Assembly: GCF_001152565.1 (NCBI RefSeq)
Contig: NZ_CQAZ01000045.1
Span: forward strand, 1 to 33,033
From: Yersinia pekkanenii
Lineage (GTDB): Bacteria; Pseudomonadota; Gammaproteobacteria; Enterobacterales; Enterobacteriaceae
Length of the DNA stretch: 33,033 nucleotides
Direction of reading: 5' to 3'
Positions 24,708-32,779 of this stretch are shown here, in pieces. The position numbers and the translations under genes are program-made. The first letter of the stretch is position 1. The number at the start of each line of letters is the position of its first letter. The notes under the pieces were generated by a model. That model searched no databases. It was not told the origin of the DNA and saw nothing but the letters and a program-made list of their open reading frames with translations.

Positions 24708-24832
24708 TACCCTTCTTACTTGAAATTGCAGCGGTGTTAGCTACGTTCATTCACCCGAATCACTTACCTGTGTAAGCTCATCGGGATGCATTCACTTGCT
24801 GCCTACCTGCAATCTCAATTACTTTGGGTATT
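24706..24832. repeat. ERIC element (enterobacterial repetitive intergenic consensus)
   Basis: The element is 127 bp, the standard ERIC length. It begins TATACCCTTCTTACTTGAA and ends in TTACTTTGGGTA plus two bases, giving the long imperfect terminal inverted repeats. The internal CACTTACCTGTGTAAGCTCATCGGGAT is the conserved core of yersinia and enterobacterial ERICs. It is a non-coding, probably once-mobile element. It lies between the end of rsd and the thiC leader and would be transcribed in any rsd readthrough. Confidence 0.92.
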
Positions 24833-24842
24833 GAGGTTGAAT

Positions 24843-24874
24843 TAAAACTACAAGCCCATGCTGATCAGTGGGCT
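24843..24874 (-). terminator. Weak terminator at the end of rsd
   Basis: On the minus strand AGCCCA and TGGGCT enclose the palindrome CTGATCAG and are followed by TGTAGTTTTAATTC. The arm overlaps the last codons and stop of rsd. The T-run is poor, so termination may be incomplete and rsd transcripts may enter ERIC and thiC. Confidence 0.4.
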
Positions 24875-25377
24875 ATTTTACTCGCCTCCACTTGGCTCAC
24901 TGGGTGAGCGGCTTGCCAGGACTCTGCTGCCCATTGAATTAATTGATCTTCCAACCGGAAACGAGCGTCAAGAGTTTCGCCGATATCCGATAATGCCTGT
25001 TGAAACTCGGTACAGCTATCGTCATCGATCTCAATGTTTGTATAGCAATCATGGAATGCCATGATAGTTTGAGTATTATTTTTTAATGCGGGATAAAATT
25101 TGGTGGTCAATGCCATCTTGGGGCTGGACTCGCCTTCTACCTGTTTGATAATTCTGTCGTAGATATGAAAATGCCCGGAAGAAAGATAATCCACCAGATT
25201 ATGGCAAAAGTTCTCCAGCGCTTTTTCATTAAGCGGGGTATGCTTTTCTTTTTGCGGCTTAATACCGATCACTGCGCAATACGAAACTAAAAGTTCTTTA
25301 CGCGCATACAGCCATTGATCGATTAATTCATTACTGCCGCCAACGCGTTGAGTCAAGCTTTCCAGTCGGTTTAGCAT
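24865..25377 (-). CDS. rsd: Anti-sigma-70 factor Rsd
   Basis: Rsd binds region 4 of sigma-70 in stationary phase and helps shift polymerase to alternative sigma factors. The 170-residue all-helical protein is 12 longer than in E. coli, mostly by a C-terminal tail after [10 protein letters not shown]. Conserved family segments include [43 protein letters not shown] and [24 protein letters not shown] lies 10 bases before the ATG. It diverges from nudC over 89 bp. Its target is the holoenzyme whose beta and beta' subunits are encoded upstream in this window. Confidence 0.95.
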   Translation of the reverse strand: MLNRLESLTQRVGGSNELIDQWLYARKELLVSYCAVIGIKPQKEKHTPLNEKALENFCHNLVDYLSSGHFHIYDRIIKQVEGESSPKMALTTKFYPALKNNTQTIMAFHDCYTNIEIDDDSCTEFQQALSDIGETLDARFRLEDQLIQWAAESWQAAHPVSQVEASKIAH

Positions 25378-25402
25378 GAACGACTCCGTGAAGTAATAAT
25401 AC

Positions 25403-25418
25403 GTTACAAAAATGTAAC
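25403..25418. promoter_or_regulatory. Palindrome GTTACA-N4-TGTAAC between rsd and nudC
   Basis: Perfect 6-bp arms around AAAA lie 26 bases upstream of rsd and 49 bases upstream of nudC. On the minus strand TATTAT follows at once, which could be the rsd -10. The shape fits a dimeric regulator site. I do not recognise the regulator. Confidence 0.5.
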
Positions 25419-25466
25419 AAGCCGGATTCTAGCTTGCCAGTGAAGTCGAGGTTGTGCAACAACGAT

Positions 25467-26249
25467 ATGGAACTACAACTTACAGGTAAAGAAAGTGGCT
25501 GGTGGATTGTCAGCCATGAAAACAAATTATGGTTACCAAAAGGGGAATTACCACAAGGTAATGCGGCTAATTGGTCCTTACAGGGAGCGACCGCAAGGCC
25601 GATTGGCGAATGGCAAGGGCAGGCGGTATGGCTTATTCGTCAAATGATGCCGACTGATATGGGTTCAGTACGGCAATTACTGGATGTGGATCGCGGTTTG
25701 TTTCAACTGGCTGGGCGCGGCGTGCAATTAGCCGAGTTTTATCGCTCTCATCGCTATTGTGGCTATTGTGGTCATCAAATGCATGCCAGTCGTAGCGAGT
25801 GGGCCTGTCTCTGTAACCACTGCCGTGAACGTTATTATCCACAAATCGCCCCTTGTGTGATTGTTGCCATTCGCCGTGGCGATGAAATCTTATTGGCACA
25901 GCATGTACGGCATCGTGGCGGCATTAACACGGTGCTGGCCGGTTTTGTCGAAGTAGGGGAGACACTGGAACAGGCTGTTTCCCGCGAAGTATTAGAAGAA
26001 AGTAATATCCACATTAAAAACCTGCGCTACGTGACGTCACAGCCTTGGCCGTTCCCGCATTCGCTAATGATGGCATTTATGGCGGAGTATGACAGCGGTG
26101 AACTGCGACACGATCCTAAAGAGTTGCTGAATGCGGGTTGGTATCGCTACGACCAACTACCGTTATTGCCGCCACCTGGTACTGTGGCACGTAGGCTAAT
26201 TGAAGATACGGTGGTGTTATGTCGCGAAGAGCATGAAGGTGCAGGCTAG
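25467..26249 (+). CDS. nudC: NAD-capped RNA hydrolase NudC
   Basis: NudC is a zinc Nudix enzyme that removes NAD caps from RNA 5' ends and hydrolyses NAD(H). The 260-residue form starting [10 protein letters not shown] is preferred over an ATG 11 codons upstream because it matches the family N-terminus. Zinc cysteines are C98, C101, C116 and C119. The Nudix box runs from G159 (GFVEVGE) to REVLEESNI (173-181), with catalytic E174, E177 and E178. The NADH-specific SQPWPFPHS is at 191-199. The usual Gly of the Nudix consensus is Asn at 180. The next gene, hemE, has its own promoter. Confidence 0.96.
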   Translation: MELQLTGKESGWWIVSHENKLWLPKGELPQGNAANWSLQGATARPIGEWQGQAVWLIRQMMPTDMGSVRQLLDVDRGLFQLAGRGVQLAEFYRSHRYCGYCGHQMHASRSEWACLCNHCRERYYPQIAPCVIVAIRRGDEILLAQHVRHRGGINTVLAGFVEVGETLEQAVSREVLEESNIHIKNLRYVTSQPWPFPHSLMMAFMAEYDSGELRHDPKELLNAGWYRYDQLPLLPPPGTVARRLIEDTVVLCREEHEGAG

Positions 26250-26290
26250 TCACTGAAAGTTCGCCTTCAGGCAGGTAAGGAAAGTATTAT

Positions 26291-26318
26291 CTGACATGCC
26301 AGTCGGTCGCGATATAAT
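26291..26318 (+). promoter_or_regulatory. Promoter of hemE
   Basis: CTGACA (26291-26296, one mismatch to the -35 consensus) and TATAAT (26313-26318, perfect) are 16 bases apart, 51 bases before the hemE ATG. Confidence 0.8.
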
Positions 26319-26369
26319 ACCCGTCGCTATAGTAAAAGATGGCAGCCAGATAATTAAGGGAGCTTCACC

Positions 26370-27446
26370 ATGAATGAGTTGAAAAACGATCGCTATCTGC
26401 GGGCGTTATTGCGTCAACCGGTCGATGTGACACCGGTATGGATGATGCGTCAGGCGGGCCGCTATTTGCCAGAATATAAAGCCACCCGCGCCATTGCCGG
26501 GGATTTTATGTCACTGTGCAAAAATGCGGAGTTAGCCTGTGAAGTCACGATGCAGCCATTGCGTCGTTATCCACTGGACGCCGCGATTCTGTTTTCAGAC
26601 ATTCTGACCATCCCCGATGCTATGGGGCTGGGGCTCTATTTTGAAACCGGTGAAGGCCCACGTTTCCAATCCCCAATTACCTGTCGCGCCGATGTTGAAA
26701 AACTTCCCATCCCCGATCCTGAACAGGAATTGGGTTATGTCATGAACGCGGTGCGAACAATTCGCCGTGAATTGGCGGGTACTGTGCCATTGATCGGTTT
26801 TTCTGGTAGCCCGTGGACGCTGGCGACCTATATGGTCGAAGGCGGCAGCAGCAAGGCTTTCACTAAATTGAAGAAAATGATGTATGCCGAGCCACAAACT
26901 TTGCATCTGCTGCTGGATAAACTGGCTGATAGCGTGATCTTGTATCTCAACGCGCAAATCAAGGCCGGTGCGCAGTCAGTGATGATCTTTGATACCTGGG
27001 GCGGCGTGCTGACTGGGCGTGACTATCTTGAATTCTCATTGAATTATATGCATAAAATCGTCGATGGTCTTATCCGTGAAAATGACGGGCGTCGGGTGCC
27101 GGTGACCTTGTTCACCAAGGGGGGCGGGCAATGGCTGGAAGCGATGGCTGCTACCGGTTGTGATGCATTGGGGCTGGATTGGACTACAGATATCGCCGAC
27201 GCGCGTCGCCGTGTGGGTGATAAAGTTGCTCTGCAAGGCAATATGGACCCTTCTGTTCTTTATGCGCCGCCTGCGCGTATTGAGCAGGAAGTCAGCACGA
27301 TCCTGGCCAGCTTTGGGCCGGGCGAAGGGCATGTCTTTAATCTGGGTCACGGTATTCATCAGGATGTTCCACCAGAACATGCGGGCGCTTTTGTGGAAGC
27401 GGTGCATGCGTTATCACCACCTTATCACCAGAGTTTCCGGGGCTAA
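26370..27446 (+). CDS. hemE: Uroporphyrinogen decarboxylase HemE
   Basis: HemE removes four carboxyl groups from uroporphyrinogen III to make coproporphyrinogen III in haem synthesis. It needs no cofactor. The 358-residue protein carries signature 1, [13 protein letters not shown], at 24-36 (with the substrate-binding Arg pair) and signature 2, [13 protein letters not shown], in the middle. FDTWGGVL and QGNMDP are also typical. AAGGGAGC lies before the ATG. The C-terminus is four residues longer than in E. coli, and its last codons (SFRG) appear to be read from the decayed nfi gene that follows, in a different frame. The catalytic part is intact. Confidence 0.96.
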   Translation: MNELKNDRYLRALLRQPVDVTPVWMMRQAGRYLPEYKATRAIAGDFMSLCKNAELACEVTMQPLRRYPLDAAILFSDILTIPDAMGLGLYFETGEGPRFQSPITCRADVEKLPIPDPEQELGYVMNAVRTIRRELAGTVPLIGFSGSPWTLATYMVEGGSSKAFTKLKKMMYAEPQTLHLLLDKLADSVILYLNAQIKAGAQSVMIFDTWGGVLTGRDYLEFSLNYMHKIVDGLIRENDGRRVPVTLFTKGGGQWLEAMAATGCDALGLDWTTDIADARRRVGDKVALQGNMDPSVLYAPPARIEQEVSTILASFGPGEGHVFNLGHGIHQDVPPEHAGAFVEAVHALSPPYHQSFRG

Positions 27447-27585
27447 TGTTGGCGTTGAGCCGCAGGGGAGATAGCCTGTGCCGTTATCGCAATTTCAGTT
27501 CTGGGTGCGGAAAAGTCCTGATTTGCTTGGCAACCATAGGGATATGATTTATTTTCGGGTACACTGCCGCGCAGATAATGAATAA
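27439..27585 (+). pseudogene. nfi: Remnant of nfi (endonuclease V), two short pieces with internal deletion
   Basis: In E. coli nfi lies between hemE and yjaG; here only about 150 bp separates those genes. In the frame starting at 27439 the DNA reads [11 protein letters not shown], then a TAG stop (27472-27474). It continues in the same frame as PLSQFQFWVRKSPDLLG (27481-27531) and NHRDMI, ending at TAA 27583-27585. The first piece aligns with AGADVGFEQGGE around the metal-binding Asp35 of E. coli endonuclease V; that Asp is Asn here. The second resembles the C-terminal tail of yersinia endonuclease V as I remember it. About 160 codons between them and the first 30 or so codons are gone. It cannot be functional. 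The assignment rests on short matches and position. Confidence 0.62.
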
Positions 27586-27597
27586 TGAGAACTCATA

Positions 27598-28188
27598 ATG
27601 ATACGTAATCCGATTCATCTACGCCTCGAAAAGCTGGAAAGTTGGCAACACCTGACTTTCATGGCTTGTTTGTGTGAGCGGATGTATCCCAACTATCAGC
27701 AATTTTGTCTGGAAACTGAATTTGGCGATCCAGCCGTTTACCGCCGTATTCTGGACCTTATTTGGGAAACGTTGATTGTAAAAGACGCTAAAGTCAATTT
27801 TGATAGTCAGTTGGAGAAATTGGAAGAGGCAATTCCCTCAGCTGATGACTATGCTATCTACGGTGTTTATCCTGCTATCGATGCTTGTATTGCATTGAGC
27901 GAGGCTATTCATTCGCGTTTGAGTGGCGAAACACTGGAACATGCCATCGCGATCAGCGAAGCGTCTATCCGTACCGTTGCGATGTTAGAAATGACGCTAG
28001 CTGGTAAAGAAATGACCGATGAAGAGCTGAAAATCTTGCCCGCAATCGAAGAAGAATGGGATCTCCAATGGGAGATTTTCCGGCTGTTAGCTGACTGTGA
28101 AGAGCGCGACTTGGATCTGATCAAAGGGTTACGATCTGACCTACGAGAAGCGGCTGTTAGCAACATTGGCATAAATTTAACGCAATAA
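27598..28188 (+). CDS. yjaG: DUF416 family protein YjaG
   Basis: YjaG is a conserved enterobacterial protein of unknown biochemical role. The 196 residues equal E. coli YjaG, with near-identity in HLRLEKLESWQH, FMACLCERMYPNY, YRRILDLIWETL and DAKVNFDSQLEKLEEAIPSADD. It is soluble and mainly helical by composition, with no signal peptide or membrane segment. A GAGAA lies before the ATG. The promoter would fall inside the nfi remnant. It precedes hupA by 188 bp with no convincing terminator. Confidence 0.93.
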   Translation: MIRNPIHLRLEKLESWQHLTFMACLCERMYPNYQQFCLETEFGDPAVYRRILDLIWETLIVKDAKVNFDSQLEKLEEAIPSADDYAIYGVYPAIDACIALSEAIHSRLSGETLEHAIAISEASIRTVAMLEMTLAGKEMTDEELKILPAIEEEWDLQWEIFRLLADCEERDLDLIKGLRSDLREAAVSNIGINLTQ

Positions 28189-28376
28189 GGCAAGAAAACG
28201 TGATTTAACGCCCGATTTGTCACGTCTTAAGGCTTCACATCTGCCCCCTGTCTGTTCTACATTTGGGGGGCGAAAAAAAGTGGCTATCGGTGCGTGTATG
28301 CAGGAGAGTGCTGTCAATCGGCATATCCGTCGCACTTGATGCTTTGCAAACGATAAACACACTGTAAGGATAACTT

Positions 28377-28652
28377 ATGAATAAGACTCAACTGATTGAC
28401 GCAATCGCGGACAAAGCGGACCTTTCTAAAGCACAAGCTAAAGCTGCTCTGGAATCCACACTGGCTGCAATTACCGAATCTCTGAAAGAGGGTGATCCAG
28501 TACAATTGGTTGGTTTTGGTACTTTCAAAGTAAACCATCGTAATGAGCGCACTGGCCGCAACCCACAAACTGGTAACGAAATCAAAATTGCGGCAGCTAA
28601 TGTGCCGGCGTTTGTTTCTGGTAAGGCATTGAAAGACGCTGTTAAATCTTAA
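28377..28652 (+). CDS. hupA: DNA-binding protein HU-alpha
   Basis: HU-alpha is an abundant nucleoid protein that binds bent, nicked and recombining DNA as a homodimer or with HU-beta. The 91-residue product matches E. coli HU-alpha (90) with one extra C-terminal Ser. The DNA-binding arm has [18 protein letters not shown], with the intercalating proline in RNPQTG. GTAAGGATAAC precedes the ATG. The 188-bp upstream region includes GCCCCC (28243-28248) and GGGGGC (28266-28271) arms before an A-run, but I could not pick out -35 and -10 hexamers. Confidence 0.98.
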   Translation: MNKTQLIDAIADKADLSKAQAKAALESTLAAITESLKEGDPVQLVGFGTFKVNHRNERTGRNPQTGNEIKIAAANVPAFVSGKALKDAVKS

Positions 28653-28656
28653 TAGT

Positions 28657-29358
28657 GTGTCAGTGAAAATAATAAACAGGGGGGTGGCAAAGCCCCTTTT
28701 GTTTATGCAGCGGGCGCTGATGACCCTCGGCTTGGCCTTTGGTCTCAGTGCCTGTAGCAGTCAGTCAGGTTCCCCCCAATTCAGTGCCAGCGGATATATC
28801 GCCGACAGCGGTGTGGTTCGTTTATGGCGTCAGGATAATGCGCAGCAGCAACCACTGGTGCTGATGAGTGTTTATAGCCCCTACTCTGGGGATAATACCC
28901 GCGTTACCTTCTACGAATATCAAAATGGTCTGCTACGGGAAATCCGGCGTAACGATTTGGGCCATGACCCGCAAAATGTTCAGTTACGTTTCGATGAGCA
29001 AGGGCAGGTAAGCTTTATGCAACGCCAATTGGCGTCACGGCGTGAACCACTCTCGGCAGATAACATCGCGGTGTATCAATTAGAAGCTAAACGTATTCTG
29101 GAACTGAGCAGCGCGCTACGTGCCGGAAATGTCAGGTTAATTCAGGGGCAATGGCAGGATGGCCTCGTCACCACGTGTGATAAAAAGACGTTACGCCTGA
29201 GCCTTGATGATAATTCGCAGGCATGGTTGACCAAACGGGGCAACAATAGCTCGCAGCCGCTGGGTGTAGCGTGGTTGGATTCACCAGAAGGGCAACAATT
29301 GCTGTTGGTTGCGGATCAGGATTTCTGTCGCTGGGAACCGACAGCCGGCAGTTTGTAA
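28657..29358 (+). CDS. yjaH: DUF1481 lipoprotein YjaH
   Basis: A lipoprotein signal is clear: basic residues, then LMTLGLAFGLSAC, with the lipobox LSAC and Cys33 if translation begins at GTG 28657. The mature part (about 200 residues) matches the enterobacterial DUF1481 family next to hupA, whose function is unknown. Two further cysteines (TTCDKK and DFCRW) could form a disulfide in the periplasm. The start is uncertain: GTG at 28657, 28663 or 28684, or ATG at 28705. None has a clear ribosome binding site, and the first three lie in or before the likely hupA terminator. With ATG 28705 the signal peptide (MQRALMTLG) is still complete. E. coli has zraP/zraSR after this gene; here purD follows at once. 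Confidence 0.85.
   Translation: MSVKIINRGVAKPLLFMQRALMTLGLAFGLSACSSQSGSPQFSASGYIADSGVVRLWRQDNAQQQPLVLMSVYSPYSGDNTRVTFYEYQNGLLREIRRNDLGHDPQNVQLRFDEQGQVSFMQRQLASRREPLSADNIAVYQLEAKRILELSSALRAGNVRLIQGQWQDGLVTTCDKKTLRLSLDDNSQAWLTKRGNNSSQPLGVAWLDSPEGQQLLLVADQDFCRWEPTAGSL
28679..28704 (+). terminator. Probable hupA terminator
   Basis: A run of six G, then TGGCAAAG and CCCC, is followed by TTTTGTTT, 26 bases after the hupA stop. AAACA before and TGTTT after can extend the stem. It overlaps the possible 5' end of the next gene, which bears on where that gene starts. Confidence 0.55.
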
Positions 29359-29388
29359 TATAAAGAGGCACGGCGAACCGTACCCCTT
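29357..29388 (-). terminator. Intrinsic terminator of purHD
   Basis: On the minus strand an 11-bp stem (AAGGGGTACGG with CCGTGCCTCTT, two G-U pairs) closes a TTCG tetraloop and is followed by TATATTAC. It lies 32 bases beyond the purD stop and ends beside the convergent yjaH stop. Confidence 0.85.
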
Positions 29389-29419
29389 GAAAGACCGGTG
29401 CACTTATTACCGTAAGCAA

Positions 29420-30706
29420 TTATTTACCGCGAGCAATTGCCCGATAACCAATGTCTTTACGGCAGAACGCGCCTTCCCACTGAATGTCTTGCGCTAACTT
29501 ATACGCATTTTGCTGTGCCTGGGCGACGGTGGTACCCAGTGCAGTGACACATAATACGCGCCCGCCACTGGTCACGACGTCATTATTACTATTCAGTTTG
29601 GTTCCTGCGTGGAACACTTTACCGTCAGCCACTTCCTGCTGTGGTAATCCATGAATAACATCACCCTGACGGTAATCTGCCGGATAACCCCCTGCGGCCA
29701 GAACCACACCCAGTGATGGGCGTTCATCCCAGTCAGAGGTCTTCTCATTCAATTTGCCTTGCGCACCGGCTAAGCACAGCTCAACCAAGTCTGAACGCAT
29801 GCGCAACATGATTGGCTGGGTTTCAGGGTCACCAAAGCGGCAGTTGAACTCAATAACCTTCGGTTGTCCATCAGCGGAAATCATCAGGCCAGCATAGAGG
29901 AAGCCAGTATAAACATGGCCTTCCGCCGCCATACCACGCACGGTTGGCCAGATAACCCTTTCCATTACCCGCTGATGCACTTCATCTGTGACTACCGGAG
30001 CCGGAGAATAAGCGCCCATACCGCCAGTATTCGGGCCGGTATCACCATCGCCAACCCGTTTATGGTCTTGGCTGGTGGCCATGGGTAACACGTTTTCGCC
30101 GTCAACCATCACAATAAAGCTGGCTTCTTCGCCATCAAGGAACTCCTCCACCACGATGCGGTGACCCGCATCACCAAACGCATTGCCAGCCAGCATGTCA
30201 TGAACAGCGGTTTCAGCCTCTGCCAGGGTCATCGCGACAATCACGCCTTTACCGGCAGCCAGCCCATCAGCTTTAATTACGATCGGTGCCCCGATGTGGC
30301 GAACATAGGCTAAAGCAGGTTCTACCTCAGTAAAGTTTTGGTAAAACCCCGTGGGGATAGTGTGGCGCGCAAGGAAATCTTTAGTAAAAGCTTTAGAACC
30401 TTCTAACTGAGCGGCAGCTTGCGTTGGCCCGAAGATGGTCGATCCTGCGGCACGGAAAGCATCAACGACACCAATCACTAATGGCGCTTCCGGGCCAACA
30501 ATGGTCAGGCCGATATCATGACTCTGAGCGAAGGCCAGCAAACCGGCAATATCAGTAGCCGCGATATCGACATTTTCTAAACCAGGTTCCAGCGCCGTAC
30601 CGGCATTGCCCGGCGCGACATAAATTTTATCTGCTAAAGGCGACTGTGCCGCTTTCCAGCCCAGCGCATGTTCGCGCCCACCATTGCCAATAATCAAAAT
30701 ATTCAT
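29420..30706 (-). CDS. purD: Phosphoribosylamine-glycine ligase PurD (GARS)
   Basis: PurD joins phosphoribosylamine to glycine using ATP, the second step of purine synthesis. The 428-residue protein begins MNILIIGNGGREHALGWKAA. An ATG 11 codons upstream is rejected because this start matches the family and has CGGAG before it. ATP-grasp features include PTQAAAQLEGSKAFTKDFL, APIVIKADGLAAGKGV (glycine-rich loop) and EFNCRFGDPETQP (metal and substrate residues). It follows purH after 61 bases in the purHD operon and is controlled from the PurR-type promoter upstream of purH. Confidence 0.97.
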   Translation of the reverse strand: MNILIIGNGGREHALGWKAAQSPLADKIYVAPGNAGTALEPGLENVDIAATDIAGLLAFAQSHDIGLTIVGPEAPLVIGVVDAFRAAGSTIFGPTQAAAQLEGSKAFTKDFLARHTIPTGFYQNFTEVEPALAYVRHIGAPIVIKADGLAAGKGVIVAMTLAEAETAVHDMLAGNAFGDAGHRIVVEEFLDGEEASFIVMVDGENVLPMATSQDHKRVGDGDTGPNTGGMGAYSPAPVVTDEVHQRVMERVIWPTVRGMAAEGHVYTGFLYAGLMISADGQPKVIEFNCRFGDPETQPIMLRMRSDLVELCLAGAQGKLNEKTSDWDERPSLGVVLAAGGYPADYRQGDVIHGLPQQEVADGKVFHAGTKLNSNNDVVTSGGRVLCVTALGTTVAQAQQNAYKLAQDIQWEGAFCRKDIGYRAIARGK

Positions 30707-30767
30707 CAGATGACTCCGTGAAGGTGTGAACTGAGGCACACACCTTATGTAAGAGGGATATAACTAA

Positions 30768-32357
30768 TTAATGACGGAAATGGCGCATATCGGTAAAGAT
30801 CATCGCGATACCGTGTTCATCAGCCGCAGCAATGACTTCATCGTCACGGATTGAACCGCCCGGTTGGATAACACAGGTGATCCCGACCGCTGCCGCAGCA
30901 TCAATGCCATCACGGAATGGGAAGAAAGCATCAGAGGCCATGGCAGAACCGGCCACGTCCAATCCTTCATCCGCCGCTTTGATACCGGCAATCTTGGCAG
31001 AATAGACACGGCTCATTTGGCCTGCACCTATACCGATAGTCATATTGTCGCGAGCATAGACAATCGCGTTTGATTTAACGAACTTAGCCACTTTCCAGCA
31101 AAACAGCGCATCACGCAGCTCTTGCTCAGTAGGTTGGCGTTTGGACACCACACGCAGGTCGGCTGTGGTTACCATACCTAAATCACGATCTTGAACCAGT
31201 AAACCACCATTAACGCGCTTGAAATCCAGAGCGGCGGAACGCCCCTGCCACTGGCCACAGGTCAGTACGCGCACATTCTGTTTGGCGGCTAATAATGCCA
31301 GTGCTTCGGCGCTGACTGCCGGTGCAATAATGACTTCAACGAACTGACGGCTGATAATGGCACTGGCGGTTTCTGCATCCAATTCACGGTTAAAGGCAAT
31401 AATGCCGCCAAAAGCCGACGTCGGGTCAGTTTTATAGGCTTTGTCATAAGCGGCCAGCAGAGAGTCAGCAATAGCCACGCCACATGGGTTGGCATGCTTG
31501 ACTACCACACAAGCAGGTTCGCTGAACTCTTTCACACATTCCAGCGCAGCATCGGTATCGGCGATATTGTTATAGGAAAGCGCCTTGCCCTGTAATTGTT
31601 GTGCGGTAGCCACGGATGCTTCTTTGACATCTTCTTCTATATAGAAGGCGGCCTGCTGGTGGCTGTTTTCACCGTAACGCATATCCTGTTTCTTTATATA
31701 GTTAAGATTCAGGGTCCGAGGGAAACGGCCTGATGGTTGCTCTGTGTCACCATGATACGGTGGCACCAGTGCACCGAAGTAGTTGGCGATCATGCTGTCG
31801 TAGGCGGCGGTATGCTCAAAAGCCTTAATAGCCAGATCGAAACGGGTGGGGTAAGTCAGCGAACCATCATTATTATCCAGCTCAGTAATAATAGCGGGGT
31901 AGTCACTGCTCTTAACCACAATAGCGACATCTTTATGATTCTTGGCGGCTGAGCGCACCATGGTCGGGCCACCGATATCGATATTCTCAACCGCGTCTTC
32001 CAGTGAGCAATCCGGGCGGGCCACCGTTTGGGCGAACGGATATAAGTTCACCACGACAATATCAATTGGCTGAATATCATGTTGAGCCATGATGCCATCA
32101 TCCTGGCCGCGACGACCTAAAATGCCGCCATGTACCTTTGGATGTAATGTCTTAACGCGTCCGTCCATCATTTCCGGGAAACCGGTGTAGTCAGAGACTT
32201 CGGTGACAGACAGACCTGCATCAGCCAGCAGGCGGGCAGTCCCGCCGGTGGAAAGTAACTCGATACCACGCTGAGAAAGCGCTTCGGCGAATTCGATGAT
32301 ACCCGCTTTGTCAGATACACTGAGCAGAGCACGGCGGATTGGGCGGCGTTGTTGCAT
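30768..32357 (-). CDS. purH: Bifunctional AICAR transformylase/IMP cyclohydrolase PurH
   Basis: PurH carries out the last two steps of IMP synthesis: formylation of AICAR and ring closure. The 529 residues equal the E. coli enzyme. The N-terminal MGS-like cyclohydrolase domain covers about 1-200 ([40 protein letters not shown]). The C-terminal transformylase domain carries [25 protein letters not shown] with the catalytic Lys-His, and [11 protein letters not shown]. The frame is open 14 codons upstream, but [19 protein letters not shown] at 32357 is the family start and has AAGGGAT before it. A leader of nearly 290 bases separates it from a PurR-like site. Confidence 0.97.
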   Translation of the reverse strand: MQQRRPIRRALLSVSDKAGIIEFAEALSQRGIELLSTGGTARLLADAGLSVTEVSDYTGFPEMMDGRVKTLHPKVHGGILGRRGQDDGIMAQHDIQPIDIVVVNLYPFAQTVARPDCSLEDAVENIDIGGPTMVRSAAKNHKDVAIVVKSSDYPAIITELDNNDGSLTYPTRFDLAIKAFEHTAAYDSMIANYFGALVPPYHGDTEQPSGRFPRTLNLNYIKKQDMRYGENSHQQAAFYIEEDVKEASVATAQQLQGKALSYNNIADTDAALECVKEFSEPACVVVKHANPCGVAIADSLLAAYDKAYKTDPTSAFGGIIAFNRELDAETASAIISRQFVEVIIAPAVSAEALALLAAKQNVRVLTCGQWQGRSAALDFKRVNGGLLVQDRDLGMVTTADLRVVSKRQPTEQELRDALFCWKVAKFVKSNAIVYARDNMTIGIGAGQMSRVYSAKIAGIKAADEGLDVAGSAMASDAFFPFRDGIDAAAAVGITCVIQPGGSIRDDEVIAAADEHGIAMIFTDMRHFRH

Positions 32358-32412
32358 GGTTTTATCCCTTGGCTTTGGAGTCGCAGTTATTCTTCGCAAT
32401 CATTCAATAGAG

Positions 32413-32475
32413 CGTTATCTGAATCCCACCTTTATATAGATAGTTATAGATAGAAAGGAACAGATTCAGATAACG
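32413..32475 (-). repeat. 13-bp perfect inverted repeat in the purH leader
   Basis: CGTTATCTGAATC (32413-32425) and GATTCAGATAACG (32463-32475) are perfect arms around a 37-base loop. The loop itself can pair by CCTTT and AAAGG and has the near-repeat ATAGATAG twice. It lies 56 bases upstream of the purH start, within the presumed mRNA leader. No T-run follows on either strand, so it is not a simple terminator. It could be a translation or stability element, or an insertion relic. Confidence 0.75.
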
Positions 32476-32585
32476 TCCCAAATAGGGGTAATGGCAGTCT
32501 CTGCTGCTACTTTTACGGCAGGATGGGCCTGCTACTGCATTAAAATACGCTTTATCACGTACCTCGTTACCCCGTTTTATAAAAA

Positions 32586-32621
32586 TGACCTCATACCATC
32601 GATGTTTTGCCGATGAGGTCA
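32586..32621 (-). repeat. 9-bp inverted repeat near the purH transcript start
   Basis: TGACCTCAT (32586-32594) and ATGAGGTCA (32613-32621) are perfect arms. A competing pair CATCG/CGATG lies in the loop. It would sit near the 5' end of the purH mRNA, about 20 bases after the candidate -10. There is no gene between it and purH; the 72-codon frame there looks spurious. Confidence 0.6.
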
Positions 32622-32640
32622 CTCTTTTTCGACGCGGGGA

Positions 32641-32662
32641 ATTGTAGCGAAAACGATTGCGT
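32641..32662 (-). promoter_or_regulatory. purH: purHD promoter -10 with adjoining PurR box
   Basis: On the minus strand TACAAT (32646-32641) is preceded directly by ACGCAATCGTTTTCGC (32662-32647), two mismatches from the PurR consensus ACGCAAACGTTTTCGT. PurR with hypoxanthine or guanine represses purHD in E. coli, and a site between -35 and -10 would block polymerase. No good -35 exists at 17 bp; TTGACG lies at 22 bp. Confidence 0.75.
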
Positions 32663-32694
32663 GATGCTCGTCAATTTTGAGTGCAGATTCAATC

Positions 32695-32715
32695 TGTGGA
32701 TAAGCTTGTGCACAA
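32695..32715. promoter_or_regulatory. DnaA box cluster between purH and rrn promoters
   Basis: TGTGGATAA (32695-32703) is the exact reverse complement of the DnaA box TTATCCACA. TTGTGCACA (32706-32714), one mismatch from TTATNCACA, follows two bases later, and the palindrome TTGTGCACAA allows it to be read in both orientations. They lie 65-85 bases upstream of rrn P1. Confidence 0.55.
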
Positions 32716-32779
32716 CTGGGTATAAAGCGGGGTTTTGCTGTGGAATGCAGCAAACAGTCATTTTTATTGAAATTAGCAG

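Noticed and set aside
28243..28271. GCCCCC/GGGGGC arms before an A-run upstream of hupA as a yjaG terminator
   Set aside because: The stem has a 17-base loop and is followed by A, not T, on the plus strand. On the minus strand nothing upstream needs termination.
32404..32622. 72-codon minus-strand frame upstream of purH
   Set aside because: It runs through two inverted repeats in the leader, lacks a ribosome binding site and has no codon pattern like its neighbours.
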